This document shows, one piece after another, positions 36,546 through 46,780 of a stretch of DNA of 64,000 nt. Source of the DNA: Debaryomyces hansenii CBS767 (Eukaryota; Ascomycota; Pichiomycetes; Serinales; Debaryomycetaceae). The first letter of the stretch is position 1. Each line of letters opens with the position of its first letter. The notes below the pieces were generated by a model. That model ran no database searches and was not told where the DNA came from. It was given only the letters and a program-made list of their open reading frames with translations. A program made the position numbers and the translations under genes. The stretch lies in contig NC_006045.2 of NCBI RefSeq assembly GCF_000006445.2, forward strand, positions 248,001 to 312,000. Reading direction: 5' to 3'.

Positions 36546-39500
36546 TTATTTGAGCAAAGCTTCGATAGCCTCCTTAGCTATGTCTAAGTTGGATTCAGAA
36601 CCGACTAAGTAGATAAAGTTAGCATTCTTATCGTTAGCTCTAGGAACGGTGATAAAAGTGCTCGACTTCTTTCTGATATCATTAATCTTGGAACCTTGAG
36701 ATCCGACAACCTTGTAGAAGGATGAGGGGTTCAGAGAATAGAACCAGCCAATAGAAGTGGCGTTCTTGGCATTTTCCAATCTTTCTTGGATTAATGTGGC
36801 AGCCTTTTTGGTGTCCTTCTCGTCACCCTTCAATCTCCATGGAATCACATCAGAGCCACCTGAAACTTGGTCATTTGGAACAACCGTGAATTTTGCCTTT
36901 TCGTCTTCGCTTGGGTAGGCCGATTCCGATGGAGTAGGAATTGGGGCACTAGATAACTTGGAAGCTTTTCTAGTTAAGTTTCCGTGTTGGACTTGAACAT
37001 TGTAATCCGCTTGTAATTTCTTGAAAATAGCACCTCTTTCTGAAACCAATGCATGGTAATTTTCTGGAATGTCAATTGAAACATTCCAGTCGTCCTTGGT
37101 TAATGATTCAATCTTAGCCTTTAAGCCTTCGATCTGTTCTGGTAAACCAACTAACTTAATTGTGGTTGATTCATCACTTGGTCTTGGAATATCAATTTGA
37201 GCTTTGAATTCATCTTGCAATGCGTGGCGAATAGAACCAGCTTGTCCAACAATCAATCTATGCTTTTCTTTTGGTAAGTCATACTCAACGATGACAGAGG
37301 CTTCTTTAGCAGCAATAATCTTCTTTACTTGCTCAATAACCTTATTGACAATCGTCTTATCCCCTTGAGAAGTAACTTCGTCTGAACCAGATCCTTCATT
37401 TGGAATCGACAACAATCTGAAATACTTCGCTCTTGAGACATCTTCACCACCAGCATTGGCAATAATCTCTTTCATAACTGAACCACCTTGTCCAATTAAT
37501 TCACGATGATACTTTGAATCAACATTGATTGTGACAGTAGTAAAGTTTTCGGCTTCATCAATTATTTCCTGAATCTTCTTTGTTGCTTCTTTCAACGCTG
37601 ATCTGGAGCCAGTTAATTCGACTTCCGTGTATCCAACTTCACTTTCGTTGTCATTATCTCTATTGAATTTATATTCAATACCACATCCGTCAGCAATATC
37701 GTTGATTGTTTCACCAGATTTACCAATAACTCTGGCGATGGCCTTAGTTGGTACTTGCATAGTTTCCTTAAATCCATTTTCTTTTTCAAATTGATATAAT
37801 TCCTTTAATTCTTCTTCTGCTTTAGCAACACCCTTAGATGGTCCCTTAATAGTGACCTCATCCTTAGATTTTGGAGCGTCTGCAAAAGTGGAAGGAACAT
37901 TATCAACAGATGGAAATCTGATTTTAACATCATATTTGTCTTGTAATCTATTGATATAAACACCGCTTGGACCAATCATTCTTCTGTGATATTGACTTTC
38001 AATTCTCAATCTTGCTAAAGTTTCATCCGCCCACTTCTTTGAAAATTGTGCAATTGATGCCTTACAATCCTCTGCATTCCTTTTGTTACCAGAAATGACA
38101 ATTTCGGTTTTATCATTCTTGTCCTTAGTTCCTTCTTGTTTTCCATCATCGCTAACATCTATCTTAACGCCAAATTGCTCTCTCAAGCTAATCATGTTTG
38201 ATCCATTCTTACCAATTAATCTTGACAAAACTGATGATGGAACTTCAAAGGAGGTCTTGAAACCACCTTGCTCTTTGTAGGTTTCTGCATCCTTTAAAGT
38301 GGCTTCAATGTCGTTTTGAACTGTAGAAACAGCAGATTTAATACCATGGATATAAATTTCATCTGCTGACTTACCTGAAGCATTTGAATGCAACTTGACA
38401 ACAACTGAATTTGCCTCAACTCCAGATAAGATGGCTTTCAAAGTAGTATCTCTTGGTCCCGAAATTTCAGTTTGTTGATTGAAAGGAACCTTTAAAACAA
38501 CAGAATGCAAATCGGAACTCAATTCTCTTAACTTATTAAGTGAATTGTCAATTGGAGCAAAAGAGTCCGATGAGTTAGATGAATCTACGAAATCAAAATC
38601 ATCCGACTCGTCTTCAACTTTCGAGAATAAAGTGATAGTGTTACCTAAAATGACATATGAAACATTATTCTGAGCAGCAATTTCATCAATTGTAGATGGA
38701 ACTTTTCTAATTAAGAACTCTGCAACATCATTGATAACTTTGGTTGAATCTGGCGAAATCTTGTTGACAACTGAAACAATAGCTTTTCTAGTAACTTTAG
38801 CCTTTTCGGTATCATCGTTCTTCAAGACAATCTCAATTGGAATTGTAGTAGCTTCTTTATCTTCCAATTGTTTCTTCGATGGTGCGTTAATCACAACATC
38901 GTTAGCTTCAGAGATGCTTTTAAAGGTACCGTTTTTAACCAACAACGATGCAACAGCCTTAACGTGATTCATGTTACCCTTATGTGCTTTAGACATATCT
39001 AAAACTTCAACTTTATATTGTGATGTCGTTTTTCTGGCATTTTCTTGGGCGGCTGGAATATTCTTCTTTTCCCCAATAAACTTAACGTTCGTTTCATCGT
39101 GACCAGGTAATTTGATTAAAACGTTGTTCTCTTCTAAGATAGAGTCAATAGGCAAGAACTGGTGCTTGGTTTTAGGAATTGGAACTTCTTCGACGAGTAT
39201 CTTACCTGATAATGCATCTAAAGCATCTTTGATCTGTTCTTTAGCTTCTATAACAGATTCTCTATCACCAACAATATGAATGTTAGAGTTAGAAGACTTA
39301 TAGTCTGGAACAGAAATATCTAAATCGGAATATCTTTGAACAATAGGATCAATAACTTTACCGGCAAATGGCTTAACAATGTCTTCAATAGCTAAACGTG
39401 TAGATAAAGTTTTGGTTTCTTCCTTGACAATAGCTAAAATCAGAGCTTTGGCATGTTTGCATCCTTCCACATCACCTTCAACAGTCACTCTGACAGTTTG

Positions 39501-40208
39501 TGCAAAAATGTCATCTTCAGCTTCAGCCTCTTGAGATTCCTCAGGGTGACCAATATCAATCTTAACTTCATTAGATTGAATAATTGGCTTCAAAGTACGA
39601 CCTTGAGGGCCAATGATCTTAGATCTAACTTTACCAGGAACATTGAATGTGATTTTGACAGGCTTAGTTAATTTTTTAATGACTAACCTCTTAGCTAACT
39701 TAACTTCTTCTGGTTTACCAGTAATCAAGAAGGTTCTTTTCTTTGTATGTTGAGAAGTGGTACATTCGATATTGGTTTTAGTATCAGCCTTCACAGCAGT
39801 AAGAATCTTAATAAATTCTGGCCTGGCAACATTTAACTGGTCTTCAGAGTCCAATGAAAATGCCTCTTGGATGGTCGATCCTTTGAATTTACCAGTTCCA
39901 ACAGCAGATGTGGCCTTAGCAGCAGAAGGCGAAGCAGAAACTGACTTCGGTGCCTTCATTGCAGGTCCCCACGATGGCGTAGACGACAGAATAGATGACT
40001 TCTTGCCTCCTAAAGTAGGAAATGCAGAATCATCCGAGATTGAAGGTGCCGAAGTTGTCAAAGAAGCTTCGCTCTCGTTGAATGAATTAAGGTCGTCAGA
40101 ATCAGATGAGACCTGAATTGGCGACTCAGCATTCAAGATTTCATGCTCTTCATTAGAATTACTAATTCCGTTAACACGAGCAGCAATAATTTCAGCGGGG
40201 GTGGACAT
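36546..40208 (-). CDS. SCP160: Scp160, multi-KH RNA-binding protein (vigilin)
   Basis: 1220 residues from the ATG at 40208 (MSTPAEIIAARVNG); the frame is open 16 codons further upstream without an ATG. After ~150 disordered residues come about 14 KH modules. Canonical GxxG loops can be seen in several (IGPQGRTLK, IGKNGSNMIS, IGPSGVYIN, IGKSGETIND, IGQGGSVMKE, VGQAGSIRH, VGSQGSKIN); others, mainly in the first half, have degenerate loops. Scp160 binds mRNA, associates with polysomes and the ER, and affects translation and chromosome stability in S. cerevisiae. Length is nearly the same as S. cerevisiae Scp160 (1222). Confidence 0.94.
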   Translation of the reverse strand: MSTPAEIIAARVNGISNSNEEHEILNAESPIQVSSDSDDLNSFNESEASLTTSAPSISDDSAFPTLGGKKSSILSSTPSWGPAMKAPKSVSASPSAAKATSAVGTGKFKGSTIQEAFSLDSEDQLNVARPEFIKILTAVKADTKTNIECTTSQHTKKRTFLITGKPEEVKLAKRLVIKKLTKPVKITFNVPGKVRSKIIGPQGRTLKPIIQSNEVKIDIGHPEESQEAEAEDDIFAQTVRVTVEGDVEGCKHAKALILAIVKEETKTLSTRLAIEDIVKPFAGKVIDPIVQRYSDLDISVPDYKSSNSNIHIVGDRESVIEAKEQIKDALDALSGKILVEEVPIPKTKHQFLPIDSILEENNVLIKLPGHDETNVKFIGEKKNIPAAQENARKTTSQYKVEVLDMSKAHKGNMNHVKAVASLLVKNGTFKSISEANDVVINAPSKKQLEDKEATTIPIEIVLKNDDTEKAKVTRKAIVSVVNKISPDSTKVINDVAEFLIRKVPSTIDEIAAQNNVSYVILGNTITLFSKVEDESDDFDFVDSSNSSDSFAPIDNSLNKLRELSSDLHSVVLKVPFNQQTEISGPRDTTLKAILSGVEANSVVVKLHSNASGKSADEIYIHGIKSAVSTVQNDIEATLKDAETYKEQGGFKTSFEVPSSVLSRLIGKNGSNMISLREQFGVKIDVSDDGKQEGTKDKNDKTEIVISGNKRNAEDCKASIAQFSKKWADETLARLRIESQYHRRMIGPSGVYINRLQDKYDVKIRFPSVDNVPSTFADAPKSKDEVTIKGPSKGVAKAEEELKELYQFEKENGFKETMQVPTKAIARVIGKSGETINDIADGCGIEYKFNRDNDNESEVGYTEVELTGSRSALKEATKKIQEIIDEAENFTTVTINVDSKYHRELIGQGGSVMKEIIANAGGEDVSRAKYFRLLSIPNEGSGSDEVTSQGDKTIVNKVIEQVKKIIAAKEASVIVEYDLPKEKHRLIVGQAGSIRHALQDEFKAQIDIPRPSDESTTIKLVGLPEQIEGLKAKIESLTKDDWNVSIDIPENYHALVSERGAIFKKLQADYNVQVQHGNLTRKASKLSSAPIPTPSESAYPSEDEKAKFTVVPNDQVSGGSDVIPWRLKGDEKDTKKAATLIQERLENAKNATSIGWFYSLNPSSFYKVVGSQGSKINDIRKKSSTFITVPRANDKNANFIYLVGSESNLDIAKEAIEALLK

Positions 40209-40564
40209 ATTCAACAGTTTTTGATTAATCAAATCAGTGATACAACAAATGGGCAATGCTTAATTATAAAGCAGCAGGATAACTAATTAACAGGTACACA
40301 AATATGAATACAAGCAAGACAATTCCGGTATTGATAGGATATCTATATTAAAGATAAGCTTGTATAAGTATAATTACTTAATGTATTCAATTACGATTTC
40401 TATTACGACTTTTTATTAGCAGTTGATCTCGATACCACGTAATTTTTTTTTGGGTGAGACTTACGAGTGAAAAATAAAAAAAATATTTTAGACGAGCTCA
40501 ACTAACATAAATAATCACATACACACATACAAAGTATTAGAAAGAAGAATAAATTTCTACCGAA
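40209..40564. other. Intergenic (356 nt) upstream of SCP160
   Basis: AT-rich spacer between two minus-strand genes; nothing recognised beyond short A/T runs. Confidence 0.55.
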
Positions 40565-43500
40565 TCATAAGGTTTCATAGAGAATCTCCCTGAGTCTGTA
40601 TTCTTCGTTGGCTTCATCAACTTCTTGCCAATTACCAATATAATCATCTCCTCTTACAACACCCGGCAATGTCTTACCACTGGCTTGTCTTCTCCAAATC
40701 TTTTTGGCTTCTTCGTCAGTACCTAAATCACGATACTCAAACTTGATACCATTGGCAGTTAATATAGTTGTTAATCTGTTGGTTCTCGTCATAATTTGCA
40801 TACCACCAGCTAATGACGTGAAAATGTAGACCGGTTGAGATTCTAGATGTTTACGTAACTCCTCGGGAGAGACATCAATATCACTCAAATCATCATCTGT
40901 AATAGTTGAGGTTGCTGGAGCAGCCGCCACATCCTTTGATGCTGTAACCGGATCTTCTTTTTTTGCTCCCAAGTTTTTAGAAGCCTCCGTATCTTTGACA
41001 TCCGCCAGTTTGGTCTCCTTGTCCTTCTCCCCATCAAGACCACTGGTTACAGCCTTAGACGAATCAACATCAATAGTAGACTTCGCCTTTTCGGCAACCG
41101 TATCTGCAGCGACTGATTGAGTTTCAAAAGTGGAATCAGCTACAATATCATCTGCAGTAAGCGACTTCGCTTTTTCAGCAATTGCATCATTGGAACCAAC
41201 ACTGGATTCGATTTGTTCAGCAGCTATATCGTCCACATCATTCTTGTTCGTATCTTCGTTCTCATTTCCCGACACCTCATCCTTTTCAGTAACTGCCTCA
41301 TTTGGGACTGATTTGGTCTCGGAAGTAGAATCAGCGGTTATATCGTCAGAAGTAAGCGACTTCGCCTTTTCAGTAATTGCATCCTTGGAATCAACACTGT
41401 ATTCAATTTGCTCAGCAGCTATATCGTCCACATCCTTCTTGTTCGTCACCTCATCCTTTTCAGTAATTGCCTCATTTGGGACTGATTTGGTCTCGGAAGT
41501 AGAATCAGCGGCTACATCGTCTGCAGTAAGCGACTTCGCATTTTCAGCAATTGCATCATTGGAATCAATACTGTATTCAATTTGCTCAGCAGCTTTATTA
41601 TCTACGTCCTTCTTGTTTACCTCTTGCTTCTCGATGACTGGGTCATCAATGACAGACTTAGATTCAGAGGTGGAATCCGCATTAATATCATCTGCAGTAA
41701 GCGACGTCGCTTTTTCAGTTACCGTATCACTGGCTTTAAGACCGGACTCAATTTGTTCAATAGCTTTATCGTCCACATCTTTCTTGCTTACTTTTTCTTC
41801 TTCTTCTTTTTTACCTCTTGCAGAATCAATATTAGGCTCTCTTTTTTCAACTGTGCTATCTTCGATATCTTTTTCTTTTTCTATTTCTGTAACCTTCGTA
41901 GCATCCCCTAATGAGGCATGCACGTCAGTAGACTTATCAGATTCATCAGACTCTGATATTATACTTTTAGAGTTGATTTTTTCAACTGTAGAATCATTTG
42001 ACTGATCAGATTTCACTTGACCTGTTTCCTTCGCGTCAGCATTCTTATTTTTCGTATCTGGGGCTACGACTTCATCCACAATTTTATCTTTGGTATCCTT
42101 CGTTTCAACATTGATACTTTTAGATGTAAGTGTTTCTGCTGCTTCAGCAACTGAGTCCTTAGAACCTATACTTGATTCGATTTTTCCAGTTCCTGCGGTG
42201 TTAACGCTCTCCGAATTTTCAGGATCTTTCTTAGTAGTTTCCTTCTTATTACTTATTGAAGCATCGCTTTTCGATTTTTCGGTCTTGCCATGGATATCCT
42301 CTGCAGCAAGCAGTTCTGCTTTTTCAACAACTTCATCTTTTGAATCGATGCTCGATTCGATTTGGTCAATCGCAGCGTTATCAAGACCATTATCACTTTT
42401 CAGATCGGCTTTGGTTTCTGTATCTTTACTGATAATTGAATCTGCAAATCTGGTGTTGGCTTCAGATGATCTGCCATGTATGTCATCTGAGGTAAGAGAC
42501 TGTGCTCTATCAAGAATTGGATCCTTAGATTTTAAACTTGATTCAATTTGTTCAATCCCTTTGACATCAACATCGTCTTTTTTATCACTCTTTTTGATTT
42601 GGTTATCATTGGCATTAGATTTTGCTCCATCTGCGGCGACTGAGGACAGATCATCTACGGTTTTCGTAGAATCATCATCTTTACTTTTAATTTCTCCAGC
42701 CTTGTCATCTTTTATTGTAGAATTCAAAGTTTTCGAATTAGGCTTATCCTCCTCATCGTCTGTTGAAATCACCTCTTTCGTATCATCTTTTTTTGTTACA
42801 TCACGATCAGTGGCAAGCTTTTCTTGAGGCTTGGATTTATTCTTGCTTGGTTCCGAATTATCACTAACAGGATTTAACACCTCTTCTACCATGGTATCCA
42901 ATCCACCGATTGTAGAATATGGATCTTCATTAATTAAGGCCCCACCTTTGACTAACTCTTCGGGGTCAGCATCATTCTTCTCGTTATATAAATTCGATGC
43001 CCTCAAATCTTTATCAGGTTGTCTGGACCTTGATCTCGAAATGGATCTCAAATAATTAGTTGACGAAGCAGATCTCATAGAATATAAATTAGACGAGTCT
43101 TGAACTTGAGGCTCTGGCTTGTCCACGTCGAAATTCGTATAGTCTCCAGTAGTAACCAATGACGTATCTCTCTGCATGGTAACAGGAGTTGTAGTCGGCA
43201 ACTTGTCCTTAGAAGCTTCTGCTGCAGCGATTGATTCACCCATAGTTGGCTTCGATTGTCTGGATCTTCTATCTTGTGTTTCATCTTCTTCTTCTTCTTC
43301 ATCTTCACTTTTTATTTCAGATGCTGCCAAATCCGGAGGCAATTCATATGCAGAAGGTGAGTTCATATTTGTATTCTTGTAAGAATCTCCCCTAGCTAAA
43401 TGTGGGGCAACTGCTGACCTGGATCTTGATCTATCCACGCGGCTTGCGCCAGATCTAGATTGCGATCTCGAATCCCTTTGGAAATACGGAGTATGTAACC

Positions 43501-44329
43501 CATCTGTCGCACCAGCAGAGATGGTCACATCATCATTAAACCTATTCACTGCTGAAGTGCTACTTCTTTTAGATGGAGAAACTGGTCTCTTGAAATACGA
43601 ATCATCGTCGTGACCATAGTCTGATTGTGAATTTGGCAAACGAAGAGGATCATGAGATTGAATATTAGTCAATAAATCCTTGTGGTCACTTATTTGATGG
43701 TCCAATTGATATTCTGACAAGTTTGGAGTGGAATAATCTTCCTGGCTATAGAAGGAAACACCAGGTTTTTTTTCCAGTGCTGGTGTAGACTCCAACTTCT
43801 TTTCTACTGCACTTGCTTTTTGCTTTTTCGATTCGGTATTTTCTTCTGCCTTCTTAACAGAAACATTATTCTTGTCGTCGGCCTTCGAAACCTCGTTCTT
43901 AGCGCCGTTTTCTGACTTTTTGTCCACCGATTCTCCAGATTGCTTGACCTTGTCGGCAGAAACATCACCAGACTCGTCTAAATCATCTTCTTTCGCTACA
44001 AGCGTACTAAGGTGTGATTTATGCGTTTCGTGATCGTCTTCTTCAGCATATTTAGCATCTTGTTTAATGTTTCCAGAATCGTCTAAAACCTCCTCAAAGT
44101 CCTCCTCTGAACCCAACAACGCTCCCTCCCGCATCAAATCGTCCAAAGAAGCCGCAATTGATTGATTCAATATACCGTGTCCTTGGGAATTTTCCTTCTT
44201 TCTCCCCTTGGACTTCTCTGGATGAATATAATTATTATGCGCCGAATCATCGGCTGATCTGATCGATGATCCCACTAATGAAGGCGTAGGGAGTCTCTCA
44301 GCCTTTTCTAATTGCTCTTCAAAATCCAT
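40565..44329 (-). CDS. Large acidic repeat protein with C-terminal glutaredoxin/SH3BGR-like domain
   Basis: 1254 residues, ATG start; I cannot name an orthologue. Residues 1-580 are charged and disordered with Ser/Arg-rich patches (RSRSRSAVAP, SRSRSRQP). Residues ~580-1070 hold about seven related repeats built on EQIESS...S-x-DA-x-x-EKAKSLTADDI-x-ADST. Residues ~1160-1254 look like a compact thioredoxin-fold domain (PVYIFTSLAGGMQIMTRTNRLTTILTAN followed by KFEYRDLG, LPGVVRGDDYIGNWQEVDEANE), as in SH3BGR/glutaredoxin-like proteins. No Cys is present at the usual active-site place, so redox activity is unlikely. The repeats may be a flexible scaffold or phospho-target region; this is a guess. 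Confidence 0.7.
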   Translation of the reverse strand: MDFEEQLEKAERLPTPSLVGSSIRSADDSAHNNYIHPEKSKGRKKENSQGHGILNQSIAASLDDLMREGALLGSEEDFEEVLDDSGNIKQDAKYAEEDDHETHKSHLSTLVAKEDDLDESGDVSADKVKQSGESVDKKSENGAKNEVSKADDKNNVSVKKAEENTESKKQKASAVEKKLESTPALEKKPGVSFYSQEDYSTPNLSEYQLDHQISDHKDLLTNIQSHDPLRLPNSQSDYGHDDDSYFKRPVSPSKRSSTSAVNRFNDDVTISAGATDGLHTPYFQRDSRSQSRSGASRVDRSRSRSAVAPHLARGDSYKNTNMNSPSAYELPPDLAASEIKSEDEEEEEDETQDRRSRQSKPTMGESIAAAEASKDKLPTTTPVTMQRDTSLVTTGDYTNFDVDKPEPQVQDSSNLYSMRSASSTNYLRSISRSRSRQPDKDLRASNLYNEKNDADPEELVKGGALINEDPYSTIGGLDTMVEEVLNPVSDNSEPSKNKSKPQEKLATDRDVTKKDDTKEVISTDDEEDKPNSKTLNSTIKDDKAGEIKSKDDDSTKTVDDLSSVAADGAKSNANDNQIKKSDKKDDVDVKGIEQIESSLKSKDPILDRAQSLTSDDIHGRSSEANTRFADSIISKDTETKADLKSDNGLDNAAIDQIESSIDSKDEVVEKAELLAAEDIHGKTEKSKSDASISNKKETTKKDPENSESVNTAGTGKIESSIGSKDSVAEAAETLTSKSINVETKDTKDKIVDEVVAPDTKNKNADAKETGQVKSDQSNDSTVEKINSKSIISESDESDKSTDVHASLGDATKVTEIEKEKDIEDSTVEKREPNIDSARGKKEEEEKVSKKDVDDKAIEQIESGLKASDTVTEKATSLTADDINADSTSESKSVIDDPVIEKQEVNKKDVDNKAAEQIEYSIDSNDAIAENAKSLTADDVAADSTSETKSVPNEAITEKDEVTNKKDVDDIAAEQIEYSVDSKDAITEKAKSLTSDDITADSTSETKSVPNEAVTEKDEVSGNENEDTNKNDVDDIAAEQIESSVGSNDAIAEKAKSLTADDIVADSTFETQSVAADTVAEKAKSTIDVDSSKAVTSGLDGEKDKETKLADVKDTEASKNLGAKKEDPVTASKDVAAAPATSTITDDDLSDIDVSPEELRKHLESQPVYIFTSLAGGMQIMTRTNRLTTILTANGIKFEYRDLGTDEEAKKIWRRQASGKTLPGVVRGDDYIGNWQEVDEANEEYRLREILYETL
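41117..42600. repeat. Degenerate coding tandem repeats in the acidic protein gene
   Basis: About seven units coding EQIES-type repeats. They are strongly diverged in the part nearest 42600, but two adjacent units near 41273 and 41447 share a nearly identical ~65-nt stretch (CACCTCATCCTTTTCAGTAA onward) with a period of 174 nt (58 codons), indicating a recent duplication. Confidence 0.8.
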
Positions 44330-46045
44330 CGTGTATACTCTAATATCTAAATGCTTAGTCTAAGTATATATTAAAGAAGTACCAATTCTGGTTATCGTAA
44401 CTCTAGTGAGCGCTTAATAAATGCGTCGACCCTCACCGATTGTTCTACACTATCACATTATTTTTTCCACCTGAAACTGGTACACTCTACTCCTGCTACA
44501 TTCTACGATAAGCCCCGACAATAGCATCTGGCATATACTGTCTCCCAACATAAGAGTCCCAAAAATTAGTCAATGTAATCGGACCTATTATCATTGGTCG
44601 TGCTTATATAAGCGAAGGGTGTCTTATCTATGCTCTACGTAGTCTTTCCTGTACTTCATGCTACGGAGGTACGGAGCCAAATCCATAGTATCTAATGGTA
44701 ATCCCATGATCCACGGTCACCAAGGAGCCTAGTTTATTTCTGGTGCACTGAAAACATTGGCTTGAGCAATCGTACACTATGAGAACGCAGCACGAACAGA
44801 CTAGAGCCTTGACCATTTTAGCAAGAGCAGACATAATGAATGATATTGCAGGGAAGTTTTAGTTCAAAGATCTTTGTTAGTTATAGAGATAACATAGAGG
44901 TTTTTGGAGTGGTTTGGGCAATTACAATTAATGTGCAAAACCAACCAATCCTTTCGAGCGCCGGTCTTGACTCTAATCGTCGATCAAAAATTATATTCTC
45001 CACAAGGCTCCTTTCCAGACTCCTTTTTAGGCTCCTTTTCAGACTCCCATCACGACGCCTTCTCCTCTGTAAGCATATGTGGTGTCTAGTACACTACTAC
45101 CCCAGTATTTTTCCCGTCGTCACTTCTATTGGCCACAAAGTGCCCGAATGACTCGCCTGCGAATACTCTCTATCCTCTCCGGGTGTCCGCAGAGCGTACG
45201 GATACTCCCCGTACGCCAATCTATGTTCACACCCTCACTAGATACCCTATGCGCCCACTACACATCCATTGTACACCATATGGCCGAGATTGATTTTGGG
45301 TGCAAATGAAATGCCGAGTATGCATTTGCGATGCCACATGGAATCACATCAGATTTGCTAGCACGGTGCTAATGATATCGACGGTCTTTTCTACGAAGCA
45401 TCCATAAAACCATCCAGTTAAATCGTCTATACATCGTCGTAGTACCATTTCTGAGTTTGTATAGCGGCTATAGTCATTCCCGTTGAATAGATAAAATGGT
45501 CTTTTCTACATGGAGCCTTCTGCGCAAAAGGGCCATCTGATCGAAGTCTTCTACACCTTCGCATAGTAGCTTTCTCAGCCTTGTAGGGGTTTCATTGTCA
45601 TTATCTTGTCTCGGTATCCCTAAACGACGCTTCTGGCAGTCTCGGAAGCCTCGTATGGCCTACCGGAGAACCATTACTGGCATTTGTAGGAATCACATAA
45701 TAGCTTGTATACACACCAAATTTATTTCTTTTCTGTTTACAATTTTTTCCAGAAAATGAGTAGTAACAGTTGTGGTTGTCTGTGTTAGAAAATACACTAT
45801 AAGTTGAATAGACATATATACCAATAAATAATATACAATACTATTAGTATTTAGTATTTAGATACGTTATCAAAGGTTTCCAATACATATAGGATACCAA
45901 ATACGTGAAAAAGTACCAGGATTTGTTAACAAAATTTGATTAGTTAGCACAAGTCGCCCCTCCAAAATTTGTTTGCGTTAATAATCAACAACTAAGTAAT
46001 AAAATACGCCGGTATAGAATTGAAAGAATAGTTAAATAGGTCAAT
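44330..46045. other. Largest gene-free stretch of the window (1716 nt)
   Basis: Divergent upstream regions of the acidic repeat protein gene and CDC34. The part at about 44900-45700 looks more GC-rich than other spacers. It contains short repeats at 45006-45048 (GGCTCC and CAGACTCC words) and several overlapping open frames of 60-100 codons without ATG or recognisable motif. I see no tRNA or snoRNA structure that I can support. Confidence 0.5.
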
Positions 46046-46780
46046 ATGAGTTCCAAATCAGCAGCAGCGATTTTACAACGACAATTTAAAGACTTGACGG
46101 ACCCCAAAAAGGGGATTCCTTCGTTCCACATCGAGTTGGACGACGATAACATTTTTTTATGGAATATTGGAATAATGGTATTGAACAAGGAATCGATGTA
46201 CCATGGGGGATATTTCAAGGGACAGATGAGGTTTCCCTCTGAGTTTCCATTTTCTCCTCCAACATTCCGCTTCACGCCTGCCATATACCACCCCAATGTT
46301 TATAGAGATGGAAGGTTATGTATTTCGATATTGCACCAAGGCGGAGACCCCACATCGGACGAGCCTGATAGCGAGACGTGGACGCCGGCACAGACAGTCG
46401 AGTCAGTGTTGATTTCGATCATTTCATTATTAGAAGACCCTAACGTTTCATCCCCTGCTAATATTGATGCATCGGTTGAGTTACGAAAGAATCCCGACGC
46501 CTACAAGAAGAAGGTGATGCAGGAGGTTGAGAGATCCAAGGCTGATATCCCTGAAGATTACATTATGCCAGAACTGGAATTATTTGCATACGGAAACGGT
46601 AGTTCGCATACTAGGGATTTAGAACAGGAGCCAGTTGACGAAGATTTTTGGTATGACAGTGACGAAGAGAGCTTTGATGAAGAGAGCTTTGATGAGGAGA
46701 GCTTGATGGATGATATGGAGGATAATGACGAAGATGATGAAGAAGAGGAGGAGGATGACATGGATGTGGTTGGGAAATAA
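46046..46780 (+). CDS. CDC34: Cdc34, SCF-associated ubiquitin-conjugating enzyme (E2)
   Basis: 244 residues. The E2 domain spans ~5-170 with HPN (YHPNVYRDG), the active Cys92 in GRLCISIL, and the 12-residue acidic insertion typical of Cdc34 (HQGGDPTSDEPDSETW) just after it. The C-terminal tail beyond 190 is highly acidic and ends in runs of Asp/Glu, as needed for binding the basic canyon of Cdc53/cullin. Cdc34 ubiquitinates SCF targets such as Sic1 to allow S-phase entry. The tail contains a 15-nt tandem repeat. Slightly shorter than S. cerevisiae Cdc34 (295). Confidence 0.95.
   Translation: MSSKSAAAILQRQFKDLTDPKKGIPSFHIELDDDNIFLWNIGIMVLNKESMYHGGYFKGQMRFPSEFPFSPPTFRFTPAIYHPNVYRDGRLCISILHQGGDPTSDEPDSETWTPAQTVESVLISIISLLEDPNVSSPANIDASVELRKNPDAYKKKVMQEVERSKADIPEDYIMPELELFAYGNGSSHTRDLEQEPVDEDFWYDSDEESFDEESFDEESLMDDMEDNDEDDEEEEEDDMDVVGK
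46661..46705 (+). repeat. 15-nt tandem repeat (3 units) in the CDC34 acidic tail
   Basis: Three units of GATGAAGAGAGCTTT (one mismatch in the first, two in the third) coding DEESF, DEESF, DEESL. Confidence 0.9.

Noticed and set aside
41130..42827. Long plus-strand frames (245 and 291 codons) opposite the acidic repeat protein
   Set aside because: They are the antisense of the repeats; Ser/Leu-rich translation arises from the repeated codons of the real minus-strand gene, whose protein has a conserved C-terminal domain.
44840..45309. Overlapping open frames of 60-103 codons in the large gap
   Set aside because: Overlapping in different frames, Ser/Arg/Leu-rich low-quality translations and no motif; not supported as genes.
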